Position numbers and translations under genes: made by a program | Shown: positions 38,569-50,433 of the stretch, one piece after another | Position numbering within the stretch: the first letter of the stretch is position 1 | Layout: the number at the start of each line of letters is the position of its first letter | Assembly: GCA_003342895.1 (NCBI GenBank) | Contig: PTFA01000081.1 | Location: 248,001-312,000 of the forward strand | Source of the DNA: Casuarius casuarius | Lineage: Eukaryota; Chordata; Aves; Casuariiformes; Casuariidae | Reading direction: 5' to 3' | DNA: 64,000 bases | Notes under the pieces: generated by a model | What the model saw: only the letters and a program-made list of their open reading frames with translations | Database searches by the model: none | Told to the model about the DNA's origin: nothing

Positions 38569-39654
38569 ATGGCCTAGTTTAAAATGTCTTTAATAACGAA
38601 TATTTAGCAAATTGAACCAAATGGGTGTGAGCTCCCCCTGCTGCCTCTGAAGCTAAGCTAAACGAAATCGCTTCAGAAGGCTTTGCAAACCTTTTTGATA
38701 TTGGCTCAAGGTCAAAGGAGTGGACGAGTACACGGATGTTAATCCAAGCACTGTTAACAACACAGGCCAAAAGCTAGCAACCAGGACATTATGTGCTTTA
38801 TTTTCATCCCACTGGGGTAGTTTTACAGTAGCTACCAATTACGATTTCAGGGAAACTAATCTTGATTTACAGAGTAATAGAACGAAACCATTTCATACAA
38901 TCTTCATGCTCCTAAAAAACAAATACCAAAAAAGAGATTCAAAATTTGATCTCTACAGAAATTTGTTGTTGTCTTTCCTTGAGATATGAGTACGTGAAAC
39001 AATATATACCCAATTACAGGCAGACATCTACCAGCTCTTTCATCAATTGTAACACACGCCTGCATTATTGTACCACTTCAGTGAGAGGGGAGAGAGGGAA
39101 AAAAAAAAAGAAAAAAAGAAAACATACACAGCCTTGCATTTTAAACACCGGAGTTTTCACATTTATGGAAGTACGCTGTGCAATGTCTCAGTCAAAGACT
39201 ATATTAAAAAATAATTTAATTCCTTTAAAAAAGACCCTAGCAAGTCGTAATATTTTATTATCAGGACCAAATTTCTCCCTGTTTCTTCACAGCACTCTCA
39301 CAAATAATGAGAGGAAGGCTGTCCATCCTCATCTGTTTGTTAGTGATATTTACGCAGTTTCTGATTTTCTGGTTAAATGTTTTTATATCATCTAGAAGTT
39401 TGGTTGTGACTGTCAGTTAATTTAATATTGCATTCCTACAGCCATTTCAAAAGGAGCTGCTGACATCTACTGGTTCAAATTATGAAACACTGAATTTACA
39501 CTTTTTCTCCTCAGATAAAATCTAATGGCTCTGATTTCTTTCTCAGATGATGGGAGAAGAGGCAATTTTGCTAAAATTAAAAGAGAGAAACACTTTCTCT
39601 CCAGTTTCTCAGTTCATCTCCGCTTAATGTTTTCTTGCAAACATCTAAGTCCAG
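38569..39654. other. Gene-free AT-rich stretch
   Basis: No gene or clear repeat. An A-rich run lies at 39099-39121. ORF 38946-39395 plus (149 codons) runs through this A-rich tract and is not credible. Confidence 0.55.
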
Positions 39655-40200
39655 AATTACGTCTTCTAGGCACCAAATATTTTTTAAACACGAAAACCAC
39701 ACTGAGTGTTTGAGTATCGCACGAGGCTGCTCCACCTGGCACAACGCAAAACAGCCGCACGGTTTCACGGCAGCTTGTGCAGAAGATTCTCCAAGGACTT
39801 CGCAAATCTGATGTGGAGCAAAATTAGCAGCAGCCTCCTCCTCTCAGAAAGACCTAGCTCCCCCGCAGCACTGTATTGCTGAACCTTGAGGCTGCCACCC
39901 AGAAACTTCAGTGCCGAGTTTGGCACTCGGGCTCTCCCCGCAACGCCTGTGATGCCAAGGACCCAGGGAGAGACAGCTGGAAGATAGGCAGGAGGCAAAA
40001 GGTGGAGGAAAGGAGTGGGGCTGAAGCACTTCCAGAAGTGATTTGGTATTTCAGATTGAGGGGACATAAATACCCTCCATAAATACCCATGATTACCTCC
40101 CCCTGCCCCGTGCTTGGGATGATGTTAGGCATCCAAAAGGCCAGGAAGCAGCTGGGACTGCTTGGAAAGTGTTTCTTCAACGGAGGACCGTGACACTTTG
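39655..40200. promoter_or_regulatory. Local CpG cluster, possible regulatory element
   Basis: I count 14 CpG between 39660 and 39955, in a window that is otherwise CpG-poor. Two overlapping inverted repeats sit at 39911-39930: GTGCC/GGCAC and CCGAG/CTCGG around a TTTGGCA core that resembles an NF1 half-site. The block has ORFs on both strands, up to 100 codons (39765-40067 minus), which is expected of GC-rich DNA. It is too short and too weakly CpG-dense to call a full CpG island by eye, and no TATA box or transcript evidence was seen. Confidence 0.3.
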
Positions 40201-41572
40201 AGGGCAGACAGGTTCATGAGGGTGTTTGGGGACACAGGTCAAGAGCCTTCTGCTTAGCATGCAGTAAAGCCAAATATAACAGACAAAACTTCCTACACCA
40301 AGTCCTAAGATTTAATCTCAAAACTAGCCTTTTTTTAAACACATGCATCATTTTGTACTCCTAAGGGCAAGAAAGCCAATCGTTATGTCTTCTCCAGAGA
40401 TCCAGAATGGTACTGTTGTCAGCTGCCTCACCACTGGCAAATCAGTACCTTCAACTCTCATTGCCAATACCTGGCCAAAACATCAGACAAGCAGAAGGGC
40501 AATTAAAATATCACTCTGCTCCAAGAAACATTATCGAAAGCACACAGGCTTCCGTGATAACATTTAACTAGGCTAACATCAAACTACTGCAGGAGACCTA
40601 GCTAACAAAAAGCATCAGGAAGCTAAACTGAACTACTTTTTCCTGTGGTTATTTTTCCTCTTCATGAATCAAAACACACATCTACTCTGCATCATGCAAC
40701 TATTGTTTTAGTTTTACAAGATGTTCACTTCTGTGTAGTCTTTCAAAAAGGGTCTCAAGACACAGAAAAATAGTATTTTTCACTGCTGTAGTTTTTAACG
40801 AACCGAACTCTTGAGATAGTGTATTAATATAGGAAAACAGGAAGGCTCCTGACGACAGTAGGAATGCAGCAAGGTCTGGGACGGCTGGACAACATTCCAA
40901 ACCCACACAGAATAACCAAAAAGACCACCAAGATGTGAATGCAGATGCCAGAGAGGAGGAAGCAAGCTTCAGCAGGCCAGATGCTGACCACGGCAAGCAG
41001 AGGCACAGGAAGGCCTTGTCCAAAGCCATTTCTGCAGTACGCCAACTACACGAATGTGAAAGGTGCATCTAGCAGCCGCAGCACAGCACTTTTTCAGAAG
41101 AAATCCTTCAAGAGAAGATCTGTAAGACAGAAGCAATTACTGCAGAAGGTTATTACAAGAAAGAGAGGCTAGCACAAGAATCCATCTATTTTCTTACATC
41201 CACAAGCAGATAAAGATGAAGAAATGGTATGGTCAGCATCTGCCCTCTAGAGAGCTAGACTCCATTCAAGAGGGGAGCTTAAAGTGTCTCTGTTCTACTG
41301 AATATTTTGTTGCACAATTAAGTTAGGAAGTTGGCTGGGTGAAGAGGACTGAAAATTGACAGAAAATGAGAGTGTAATTTTGGGTCAAGGAGAACTGAAG
41401 GAAAAAACAGTAAGAGAACCGATAGGCAGATAGACAGGCAATGCACTTTAATGACTACACAGAGACCCATTTCATATAGTGCCTTATAACCTTCCTACTG
41501 CTCATCAGCTCTCAGCCAGCCAGGAGAGGATGTGCTTGACGTGCAGCAGTGAATAGAGAGGTTCAAACATTA
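40201..41572. other. Gene-free stretch
   Basis: A GC-richer part at 40820-41060 gives a 122-codon minus ORF (40700-41068) that is Leu/Ser/Cys-rich and domain-free. No repeat family was recognised. Confidence 0.55.
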
Positions 41573-41690
41573 ATTGATACACACGGAGATGTGCCCTGCC
41601 CTAAGGGCATGCAGTTTAAATTGGACAAATCTAGAACATGAGAGGAGATAAAGAAAAACAACAAAGGATAGGCAAAAGCTGAGCAATAAA
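41573..41690 (+). repeat. Ancient amniote repeat fossil (CCCTGCCC type)
   Basis: GATACACACGGAGATGTGCC, CTGCCCTAAGGGCATGCAGT and TTAAATTGGACAAATC follow 'AACACAGAACAAAAAGACAGTCCCTGCCCCAAAGAGCTTACAGTCTAAATTGGACAA'. Same family as the fossil at 27983-28062, but it preserves the right-hand half. Confidence 0.6.
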
Positions 41691-43760
41691 CTAAAGCAAG
41701 TCATACACCTTATGGGGTTTTTTGTTTTTTAATTTTAGGATCTGTGGTAGAGCCAGAATAGAGAGCTAGACAATGTTAAACTAATAGAAGCAGAAAGGTA
41801 TACCTTAGATGTCTGACTTCACATTACGACTCAACATGCTTTTGATCAGAAAAATGAGTTAGCCACAAAAAGTGGGAAAGGTACAATAGATAATAGAACA
41901 GCTTTTTATTTCCTGCCAGTGCATTCAATGGCATCAGGTTTGTTTACCTGTGGAGTCAGCTAATGCAGGGACATACAGCCACACTAAAGAGTTGTTCAGT
42001 CATTTGTGCCAAGCTTGAGTAGAAAAAAAGCCCCAGATGAAGTAGACACAAACTCTTTCAAAGTCAAGAACTACTTAGAATTTATAAGTAAAAAAGGTGT
42101 CCAGATAAAAGACCAGCTATAAAAGGTAAGATCGAGACTTGCATTGTCCAAGACTTTGATTCAAGCCCTTTCTAATTTCCAACATACTTGCTGAATGCTT
42201 CAGTGATGGTGATAAGAGAATATGGTTTAAGATCAGCCCTCAGTTACTTAGATTGTCCTCTATTCAGAGCCCATTAAACACAGACACTTTTGCCAAAGAC
42301 TTGATATCCAAACAGCAAAACTGCTAGAGATTTTGGAAAGGGATGAAGTGGGAGGCCTTAAAGGATAAATAATATTTTGCAGAACCGTGCTTGAATTTAG
42401 TTAAAACAGAAGCATATTTCCTTAGATGCAATGTACAAAACCTTCAGAGATGGCAGTGCATGCTTGGCCAGTCTCTACAGATAATGTAAGGCAGCTGCTG
42501 ATATTAATTGGCCATTTCAGCCTTTTATTCAGTTACTTTTGTAGACAAATGTTCTTATGCCATTTGGCTGCATCCACAGCAAGGATAGAAGGTTGTCATC
42601 ATTTCATCACGCTAACAAGGCAGTAAAAACAAGATTTGGCAGTCTGGAAAGAAACTAGAAAATGTTAATGGTGGAGCCATGGCATTGATGCCAAATGTTT
42701 CCAGTAAAGGCATATCATTATTTTCAGGTACTTACTCTCTGACAGGAAAGAAATGACTGAGAGCTTTCCTTTTGGAATCTCGACTTCCTAAAGCAGCAAT
42801 GGCAAGAAGCACAGATCGCACAGGAATGAGCCATTCTTGGAGCTTCTGCTTCTGGCATTAGTAATTGGACTGACTTTAGAGACTAGAGGTTTTTAAAGCT
42901 GCTGAGCTTTTCATTTTGAATCACCTGATACTTAACACATCCTTTTAGGCCAAGCATATGGTTAGGAAATTCTGAGCAACTCAAAGTTTTCTCCCTTAAT
43001 CCTTTGGCTGACTTGTGACAAGTGTCTCAGGCTGAATGTAACAGGACACTGAGGAAGAATCCGCTGAATACAAATTACCTGAGAGGCTACATAGCATTTC
43101 TCCCCACTTCCAAGCAAAGAGCTCAGCACTAGTGTTTTGAAATTTGTCTGACGCTTCCCTGATTCACTAAGGTGTTCAACTGCTACATGTATTTAACAAA
43201 CTGGGTGTCTGTTGCTGATACCTCTAAAGTAGGCAATGTAACTTGGTGCCAAGTAGACACTCACTACCTGCCCCCAGATGCAATTCATTCTCAGAGCAGG
43301 AAGCACAGCAAGTTCTTGGGAGTTCCGCTTCCACATGAAAAAAATAAACAAACAAACAGGGGTAAAATCACTGAGGCAGCAAAAGATATGACAAAAAGAA
43401 AGAGATATACCATAAGAAAGTAATCATTAATCAGGTACTAAACACACTCTTTTAGGACCACATCGTTTACAGATTAGGAGGAAAGTATCAATATTAAGAG
43501 CCTTCCCTACAGTTTTCTACTAGGTCTCAGTTATTTTGCCTCAGTGAGAAAGTACTATATTTTGGGAGACAGAAAGAATGAGCAAACAGCAGACAACCAA
43601 GCGAGACCACAAATCACTGCGGCAGACTCAACAAACCTTACTCAGACAACCTCGGGCTTAGAAATGGAATAATGCATATCTCAGCCCAAAGTGAAAATTC
43701 AATCCGCTAGTGGCAAGGCTGAGCTTGTCCTATATTTAGCTTTGTCAAAGACTTTCTGAA
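41691..43760. other. Gene-free stretch
   Basis: No gene or clear repeat. ORFs are under 90 codons. Composition is ordinary for the window. Confidence 0.55.
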
Positions 43761-43850
43761 ATGCTGGGCAACCACCTAAACACTACCCCTCTGTTCTCCA
43801 CCTGTAAAATGGGCACACTTCCCCTTTGCACTCAGTGCTTCAAGGCCTGA
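43761..43850 (-). repeat. Ancient MIR/CR1-tail-like repeat fossil
   Basis: GCTGGGCAACCACCTAAACA, CCCCTCTGTTCTCCACCTG and TGTAAAATGGGCACACTT follow the minus-strand 'CTTGGGCAAGTCACTTAACC...CCTCAGTTTCCCCATCTGTAAAATGGGGATAA' order. The TGTAAAATGGG core (43803-43813) is intact. Confidence 0.65.
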
Positions 43851-46195
43851 TCCATATACACTATTAAAACTGCTAGTATCCTACCATTTCAGAATACTGC
43901 CTGTCTTAAAACTTCCAAGATTTCTTTCATTTCTTTTCTGGCCATCTGCAAAGTATGCATGGATGTAAAATTTACTCCTAAATAGTGTAAGAATGGTTGT
44001 GTTCAGAAATTCATCTGGAGTCCTTTACTTGCTCTCCTTCCTCTACAACTTCCTGAAATAAGTATAGACTATGCCTCAGGAAAACAAAGCTATTTGAAAA
44101 GAGAACAGCTGCCATGGTGCTGAGTCAATACAGACAGACAAAATAAAGTAAAATAAAAAACTACACTGCATCTGTGGCAATGTGTTCCCCCCCCTCCATC
44201 ACAATATCCCAATGCATAACGCCTTGGCAACAGTTTAGCAAACAACAGTTCAAGCGTGTGTTTCAAAGAAATGCATCCAAACCCTGAAATCATTAAAACA
44301 ATAAACTAATTCCTGCAATGGGGCATCCAAGCAGCTGGTATTGCAGCACTTTGCTTTGGAACTATTTCCTCTGCCTCGCTCATGTTCCACTTAGTCATCT
44401 GCCTCTAAGCACTTACGAGGATGAAATGTGAGAAAGTGCAATAGTTATTTATTGCTGTTAACTGCAACTGTAAGGGCAAAATGCTCCACCGTCTCTTCCT
44501 AGGCGTTGGTGAAGAGGCACAGTTCATCTTTTCCTGTCGACAAGAACAGGTTTACACAGACTATTCTTCTGCGTTTTCCCAGTATATTTTTCTCTCCTTT
44601 GCAACTATTTGCACAGCATGATGCAGGGTTATCTACAGTGGGAATTTATGTTAGCAAATTATGAGTAACTAAAACAATGCAAAACAGAAGTTAACTCTTG
44701 GCCTACACAAGGACCACCACACCAAGTATTTTATCCACCGCTGGCCAGCAAAACCTAGGCAAGACACTAGAAATCTTGCTCAGTGTTACAATATTAACTA
44801 TGACATCCCTCATTCACTCTGGCTTACATGTATTAGAACATGCACTAATCTATAGGATATAATGCCACTGTAAACAGGCCCCCTGGGAGCAGCCAGAAAT
44901 ACTGAATTTTAAAAAAATAAATAACAACACACCATAGCATTCTGGCTAGGGAATTCGGACATTTAGAGCAGTCCTTCAAACTTCTGCATCATTTGAGGAA
45001 GGAGAATGTTCTGTTTATCTAAAAGACACCTGCAAAAAGCTGCTTTAAAAATGGGAAAACCATGCCATGTGTTCAGAGGCAAAGTTTAAAAATGGCAGCT
45101 TTGTGAGTGTTCTGAACCGTAAACTCGTTTTGTGAATATTATGAAAGGCAAAATGTACATTAGCAAATTGCAGCATTCATACTCTGTGAAAGAAAATTCG
45201 TACAGCTGTGGACCGGTACATTTGATCTGCAAAACTTCAGTAAAACAGTTTTTCATAGGAACAAGCCAAATCCTTTAAAAATCTTTGTTTGCTTGGGAAT
45301 AAGGTCTTTCAGAATCCAACAGCTTATTTTTATTGTTCATCACCTTATTCTGAAAAGCATTTTCATGGATGCAAAGGCTTTTCACGAGGGCACAAAGCAG
45401 AAGGGCAGACATGGCTGAACTGGCATCTAACAGCACTGGCTCTTTATAAAAAAATTTCCTGTAACTTTGTACACTACCGTTTATCCCTGACACCACCGAA
45501 AAAGGGCAGGGCACCATTTCAGTCTGTTTCCCTTAACACTTTTGGCCAAGTCATTTGTTAAGATTTCCACTGTATTTCTCTGCCCTGCGACTCCTGGCAG
45601 AGGAAGGGGTGGCTGGGACCCTCCCCTGGGATTTTATGTCTGACTGCATGAGTGAGTTTTCACAAAAATGAAAAAGATTAAAAACAGAAAAATGTATTTC
45701 ATGGACACAGATTAGGAATCTTGACACTACCAATCACCACTTTATGGGGCAGGATATAATTAAGATGTCAAAAAGTAATAAATTAGCACCAAAATAGAGC
45801 AATTTTTATTATTAAAGCTTTCCTGCCCATAAAGAACTTTTTCTATTGCACAAAAAGCTTCCTTGATGTAAGAGAACAAAATACATTAGTCTTGCATTAT
45901 CATTTTTACCAGTTTCTTTGCACTTTCCCAGCAGCATAAAAGAATCTATAGTGCATGCAGGTAACCTACACTTAGCCTTGTCTGATGGTATTATAGGAGT
46001 GGTATAAAGAGGCTTTGTGGTGAGCATCATGCCCTTTATGCCTGCAATAGTTTTATCTGGGTATTCACTCTATCAATGGCATGCAACAGTATGGTCTGTG
46101 TTACAATGGCAGCGAATCACAACAAACAGATTTTAATATTCCTTTATAAATAGATCAAACACCTCTGAAATTTTATCACGGTATATGTGTCAACT
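43851..46195. other. Gene-free stretch
   Basis: No coding region and no recognised repeat family. 44440-44660 and 45040-45260 look like unique sequence rather than repeats, but I have no positive evidence for a function. Confidence 0.5.
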
Positions 46196-46215
46196 ACTAC
46201 CTCCCAGGAGGTAGT
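46196..46215. repeat. Perfect 9-bp inverted repeat, 2-nt centre
   Basis: ACTACCTCC, CA, GGAGGTAGT. The near-zero spacing makes a DNA cruciform or a symmetrical protein site more likely than an RNA hairpin. No T-run follows. Confidence 0.6.
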
Positions 46216-48643
46216 CAGTGGTGAACACATGGGATCTGCTTTCCCAACTCTAAAATATAGAAACCTTGAGAACAATGGAGTAAAAGCTCAGTTTTGCTGA
46301 GCCTCTGACAAAAAGCTCTCCTAAGGTATTTAGGTAATTGCAATTTTCAAAGAAATTCTGCAAGCACTTGTTATAACTAGAGCAAAATTTGGGGGCTATT
46401 AAATCATATTTATTTATTCTTTGGTTTAAAAATCACCAATTATCAGCATAACTATTTTAAATGACAGGACTGTATTAAAATATTTGCTTAAAACTTGGTA
46501 TCTTTGATCATCTATAATTGTAAAGTATCCTTGCTTCTTACTGCTTTGCCTATTAGAGAAGGAAATATTTTTCTTATATGCTAACCAGTAATCCATACAA
46601 TGTGCTTGTTATGAATATGCAGCATTTCTATCCTATGTTCTTCCTACAGTGCAGATAAGGAAACATAAGGGTAACTTTACTCATACAAGTAGTGCCGAAA
46701 GACAAACAAAGCTACTTATCAAATATGTATACTATGCATCTAATGCTTGTAGAACTGAAGAGCTGATCTAAAATATTGACTGAAAATACCTCCACTTCTG
46801 CCTTGAACACAATAAAACAAATAAATAATTGATGATAAATCATTCGGCTACTGTATATAGCTTTTCAAAAAAAAAAAAAAAAAAAAGAAGCAAATTCTGA
46901 CTGGCAACGTATTTCCAAAAGAAGAAAAAAAAAATTACTAAGAGTACCTGAAGCACATGGCACTCGTAATTAAGCTTGCCCTTGAAAGCTTTAAGAAAAA
47001 CACACTGCCGAGTGTCTTTGAAACCACTTCAGCATCACAAGAGAAGTAGATTTGGTATTTTATGTACCTACTCAGATGACCATATCAAACAACATTCTTC
47101 ATGCACTCTTCATAATAATTGCAAAATATTTCTATCGCTATCAAGAACCCATATAAGCCAAAAAGAAATAAAATTGCCTGATGCCTCTTTAAAATAACGG
47201 GTATAATGGAGGGGAGGGGACTGCTCTGGCCATTTTCCTTGCATTAGCTAGAATGCCATCTCAGAGATGATGCTGCTTAAAAGAAAAGGGTGTGACCTGA
47301 AAGTTGTGCTAACAGCAAAATGCATTATTTTGCTGCACTGTCACCACCAAAGCCATTATAATAAACTGGATCAACAGTAAGATTTTTTTTTCTTTTTATT
47401 TTTTTTTTAAGTCCAAAATATTTAGACTCATCAGTAAGGACAGAATTGAGCTCTAATTGCCATCTCTGGGCCTACGCAAAGGTTAGGTTCAGTTTAGTGT
47501 TGGCTCATATTAATCTAAAATCTCATTCAGGGGTTGAGTTTGCTGCCCATGCGGTTGGGGTAGCTAAACAAGGAGAAAGACAAGATCAGAGCACTAAGTA
47601 CTTCAGCTGTCTTAACTCACTTTTGAACGAATGTCTATATTCCCAGCACACAAACTGTATCAGCTCCTATAAATGATTTTATAGCAAGAAGGTGCACACA
47701 ACCGGGATCAGTTTCTATTTTCAGCTGAAATCCTATCCTGCTTACGCTGAAGTTAAATGCAATACTGTCTTTCCTCTCAGTGGTGCTGGGTCACTCCAAA
47801 AACCTGGTATTATACATCCTCACACACTAAGAAAAGTAATCTATCTGCCATCTATTTTATTTGTTTCTTTCTTTTCTCAAGAGTACAAACTCCTGCTAGC
47901 AGATGCCTAGGTTAGCGCAGATGCAAAGCTTTAAGTCATTCTCTCTCTTTAAAATTAAAGCAGTGGAGCAAGAGGCATCATTAGCATAAGTGGAAGAGTC
48001 AACAACTTAAAGTGCTTTAAAGACCTTATAAATTTACCCAAAAATATTTCATAGGGAAATGAAAAAGCACATAAAATACAGAAAGTCATAACAATGTCTG
48101 CCAAAATCTAGATGCAAATATATTTAGGATTGGTTCCACTTTATGTTTGTTTTAGTTCCGCTATAATGCTCAGATTTGCCTGGAGCTGACTCACACTGCT
48201 TCTGAAAGGAAACAAAGTTAAACATCTCAGTTGAAGAGTGCAGCCTGCCCAGAGACTGGATCTCCACGGCTTTTACTGACCAAGGAAAATTATCTGATTT
48301 ATGAAATGCTTGACATCTCTAAGAGCTTCTCCACAGGCCCAAATGCCTTGCCTAGGCTGAATTAGAGATAGTGGATAATTCTGCAGAAATGTTTAGCAAG
48401 CTTATTAAGCCTTTGCATATTACCATGGAGGGAGAAAAAAGAGGGAAAAAAAGCACTATTGCCATGGCTATTGGATACTTCATGTAAAATATTTTGCAGT
48501 ATAAAGATGACAGTAGAGTGTTTTATCATTATTTGCTCCTGCTACCAGCCTCAAAGTTTATTAAAGTAAATGGGAGTCAGAACTTCAATAAACTGGTAAA
48601 ATGCAACTTTATATACTCCTCTGACAGAGTACTCCAGGACAAG
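46216..48643. other. Gene-free AT-rich stretch
   Basis: Contains a 20-base A run at 46867-46886 and a T-rich run near 47380-47410. No gene or repeat family recognised. Confidence 0.55.
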
Positions 48644-48669
48644 CTGTATCTTCCCAAGAGAAGATACAG
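48644..48669. repeat. Perfect 10-bp inverted repeat, 6-nt loop
   Basis: CTGTATCTTC, CCAAGA, GAAGATACAG. The longest exact hairpin I found in the window apart from the AT-rich microsatellite. A 10-bp stem is far shorter than a pre-miRNA stem and the flanks do not extend the pairing. Both arms contain GATA/TATC, so a paired GATA-type site is one possibility. Confidence 0.6.
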
Positions 48670-49189
48670 ACAGGCTGCATTGGCTCACTGTAAAACCTGG
48701 CTTACTGTAAGGTTTCTAACTGGGGAAAAAAAAGTGTAAGAAAATGAGAAAGAAAACAATATGAAATAAAAAGAACAAAAAAAATACCTGGTTTAAAATA
48801 ATGCCTAAAACAAAGCTTAGCCAGATCCACGACTCTCCTACAATTGCATTACAGTGATTTCAGCAAGCGCTCCCTGGGAGCGGGGCTCAGCTGTGCACGT
48901 CACCTTCCATCAGAACTGCTCCTGGTCTCTGTCGCTTCTGCTCAGCCTCACCCCGAGATGCACGGAAACCAGCACCCTGCCCCAGTGCTCAACTCCTTCA
49001 GCTGAGGGCACCCAAACCTACACCCACGCTAAAGCAGTCAGAGGTTATGCCTTAAATTGCTGTATTGTCAGACCAGGTGATAAGACCTGTTCTATGGAAA
49101 AGTTTTGGAAGTAACATGAGGCTCTTTAATTAGCCACCTCTTCTGACCACAGAGCTTTACTAATCTTTAGTTTTGTCCCCAAAAGTATG
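48670..49189. other. Gene-free stretch, GC-richer in the middle
   Basis: 48860-49030 is GC-richer and holds an 86-codon plus ORF (48854-49114) with no domain. An A-rich part precedes it. Confidence 0.5.
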
Positions 49190-49450
49190 GGACTATTTAA
49201 ACTTACTTGATAATGCCTGAAGGGGCAGATGGGTGAATCTATTTATCTGCCATCAGCACCCCAAGGTTTCTTCTCCTGCTGAGGAAGCCCATTAACATGT
49301 AAATCTTCCCCACCTGTCTGACATGTGAATCTTTCAAAATAATTTAGCGTCCCTTTTCCTCACCTGCAGGGCAACGCTCTTCCTTTTAAATGTTAATTAG
49401 ACATTCAGTGGCTTAGCCTAAAGTGTTAAATTCAGAACCATTTATCAGTT
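49190..49450. promoter_or_regulatory. Candidate enhancer-like block
   Basis: Four E-box cores occur in 140 bp: CAGATG at 49226-49231, CACCTG at 49311-49316, CATGTG at 49322-49327 and CACCTG at 49361-49366. A TTAATTAG homeodomain site lies at 49393-49400. The sequence resembles no repeat and has few simple runs. Clustering of E-boxes with a homeodomain site is typical of developmental enhancers, but E-boxes are frequent by chance; regulatory function is inference only. Confidence 0.25.
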
Positions 49451-49565
49451 TCTCTCACCCCCATTCACCTCTCAATCATCACTGTAGAAAGATCAGACTT
49501 TCTTTGGTTCTCCTCTATCAAGAGTTCTAATCAATAACCAAGGATATTAAACCCTATAAAATGTC

Positions 49566-49660
49566 CTGTGGCCTAGTGACAAAAAGGTTTGGTTGATGCT
49601 TTCTGGGGATGGACTGCACAATTTCAGTCCTGGTTTTACCACTTATAGTCATCATGCCAA
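49566..49660 (-). repeat. Ancient MIR/CR1-tail-like repeat fossil
   Basis: GTGGCCTAGTGACAAAAAGG, then GGACTGCACAATTTCAGTCC and TGGTTTTACCACTTATAGTC, follow the minus-strand beginning of the family ('GTGGTCTAGTGGTTAGAGCAC...GGGACTCAGGAGACCTGGGTTCTATTCCCGGCTCTGCCACTGAC'). Weaker than the other copies. Confidence 0.45.
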
Positions 49661-50407
49661 CACGTGGAATCCATTATGTGGCACTGTGCAAGAGCAGCAG
49701 TTGCGTGGTCCCCTTCCAAGCAAGTACCGTCCGCGGTCCCCCGGGTTATCACCCAGCCTTTGCGTACTCAAGTGAAATCTTGGTTCCACCGCCTGGCAAA
49801 CACCCACCAACTTTGGCAGGGTCAGGATTTTATCCTACATGCTTTGCACATATGTATACACATGTGTAAGTATATAATATGCCCAATACTGCTCCACAGT
49901 TCAAATTGCTCCATTTAATCTACAAATAAAAGCATACTTCTGATAATAGTTTCAAAAACTATGTTTACACTTTAAACTAAATGATGTGCTAGGAGCTCCC
50001 ATAATATCACACAAGTTGACAGTTTAAATGTAAGTAATGTCAAACCCACAGATAACGCAGCTAAAAAGCCTTGAGTGAGCCTTCCTTTGGCTTCAGAAGT
50101 TTTACTAAACCACAAAAAGATTCAGACAGCAAAAAAATGGCTAAACAAAGTCAGTGCCGTGCAACTGCTTCTGCCTGGCAGAGGGGTCAAACACAGAAAA
50201 CAGAATATAAACTGCTTAGGAAAAATGTTTGTTCTATCAGCTGTACTTGCCTATCAAATCATGGTGCCCATTAGAAGTTATTTTCCAAAATCTCTTAACC
50301 TAATAAACTTAATAGATACAATGTTCTCTATGTTGCTAGTGAAATATTGAAATCAGTTCTAGGATACTTAACCAAATCTACGAGACAGACCTCTTCTCCG
50401 GGGGATT
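49661..50407. other. Gene-free stretch
   Basis: A GC-richer segment at 49690-49800 is crossed by three overlapping plus-strand ORFs in different frames, the usual sign of chance. Nothing else is recognised. Confidence 0.5.
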
Positions 50408-50433
50408 TTCATGACAGAAGTTCATGACAGAAG
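50408..50433 (+). repeat. Exact 13-bp tandem duplication
   Basis: TTCATGACAGAAG occurs twice in a row, head to tail, with no mismatch. The exact identity suggests a fairly recent local slippage or end-joining duplication. Confidence 0.8.

Noticed and set aside
38946..39395. 149-codon plus ORF with a Lys-rich centre
   Set aside because: The Lys run is the A-rich tract at 39099-39121; the frame crosses simple sequence and has no domain.
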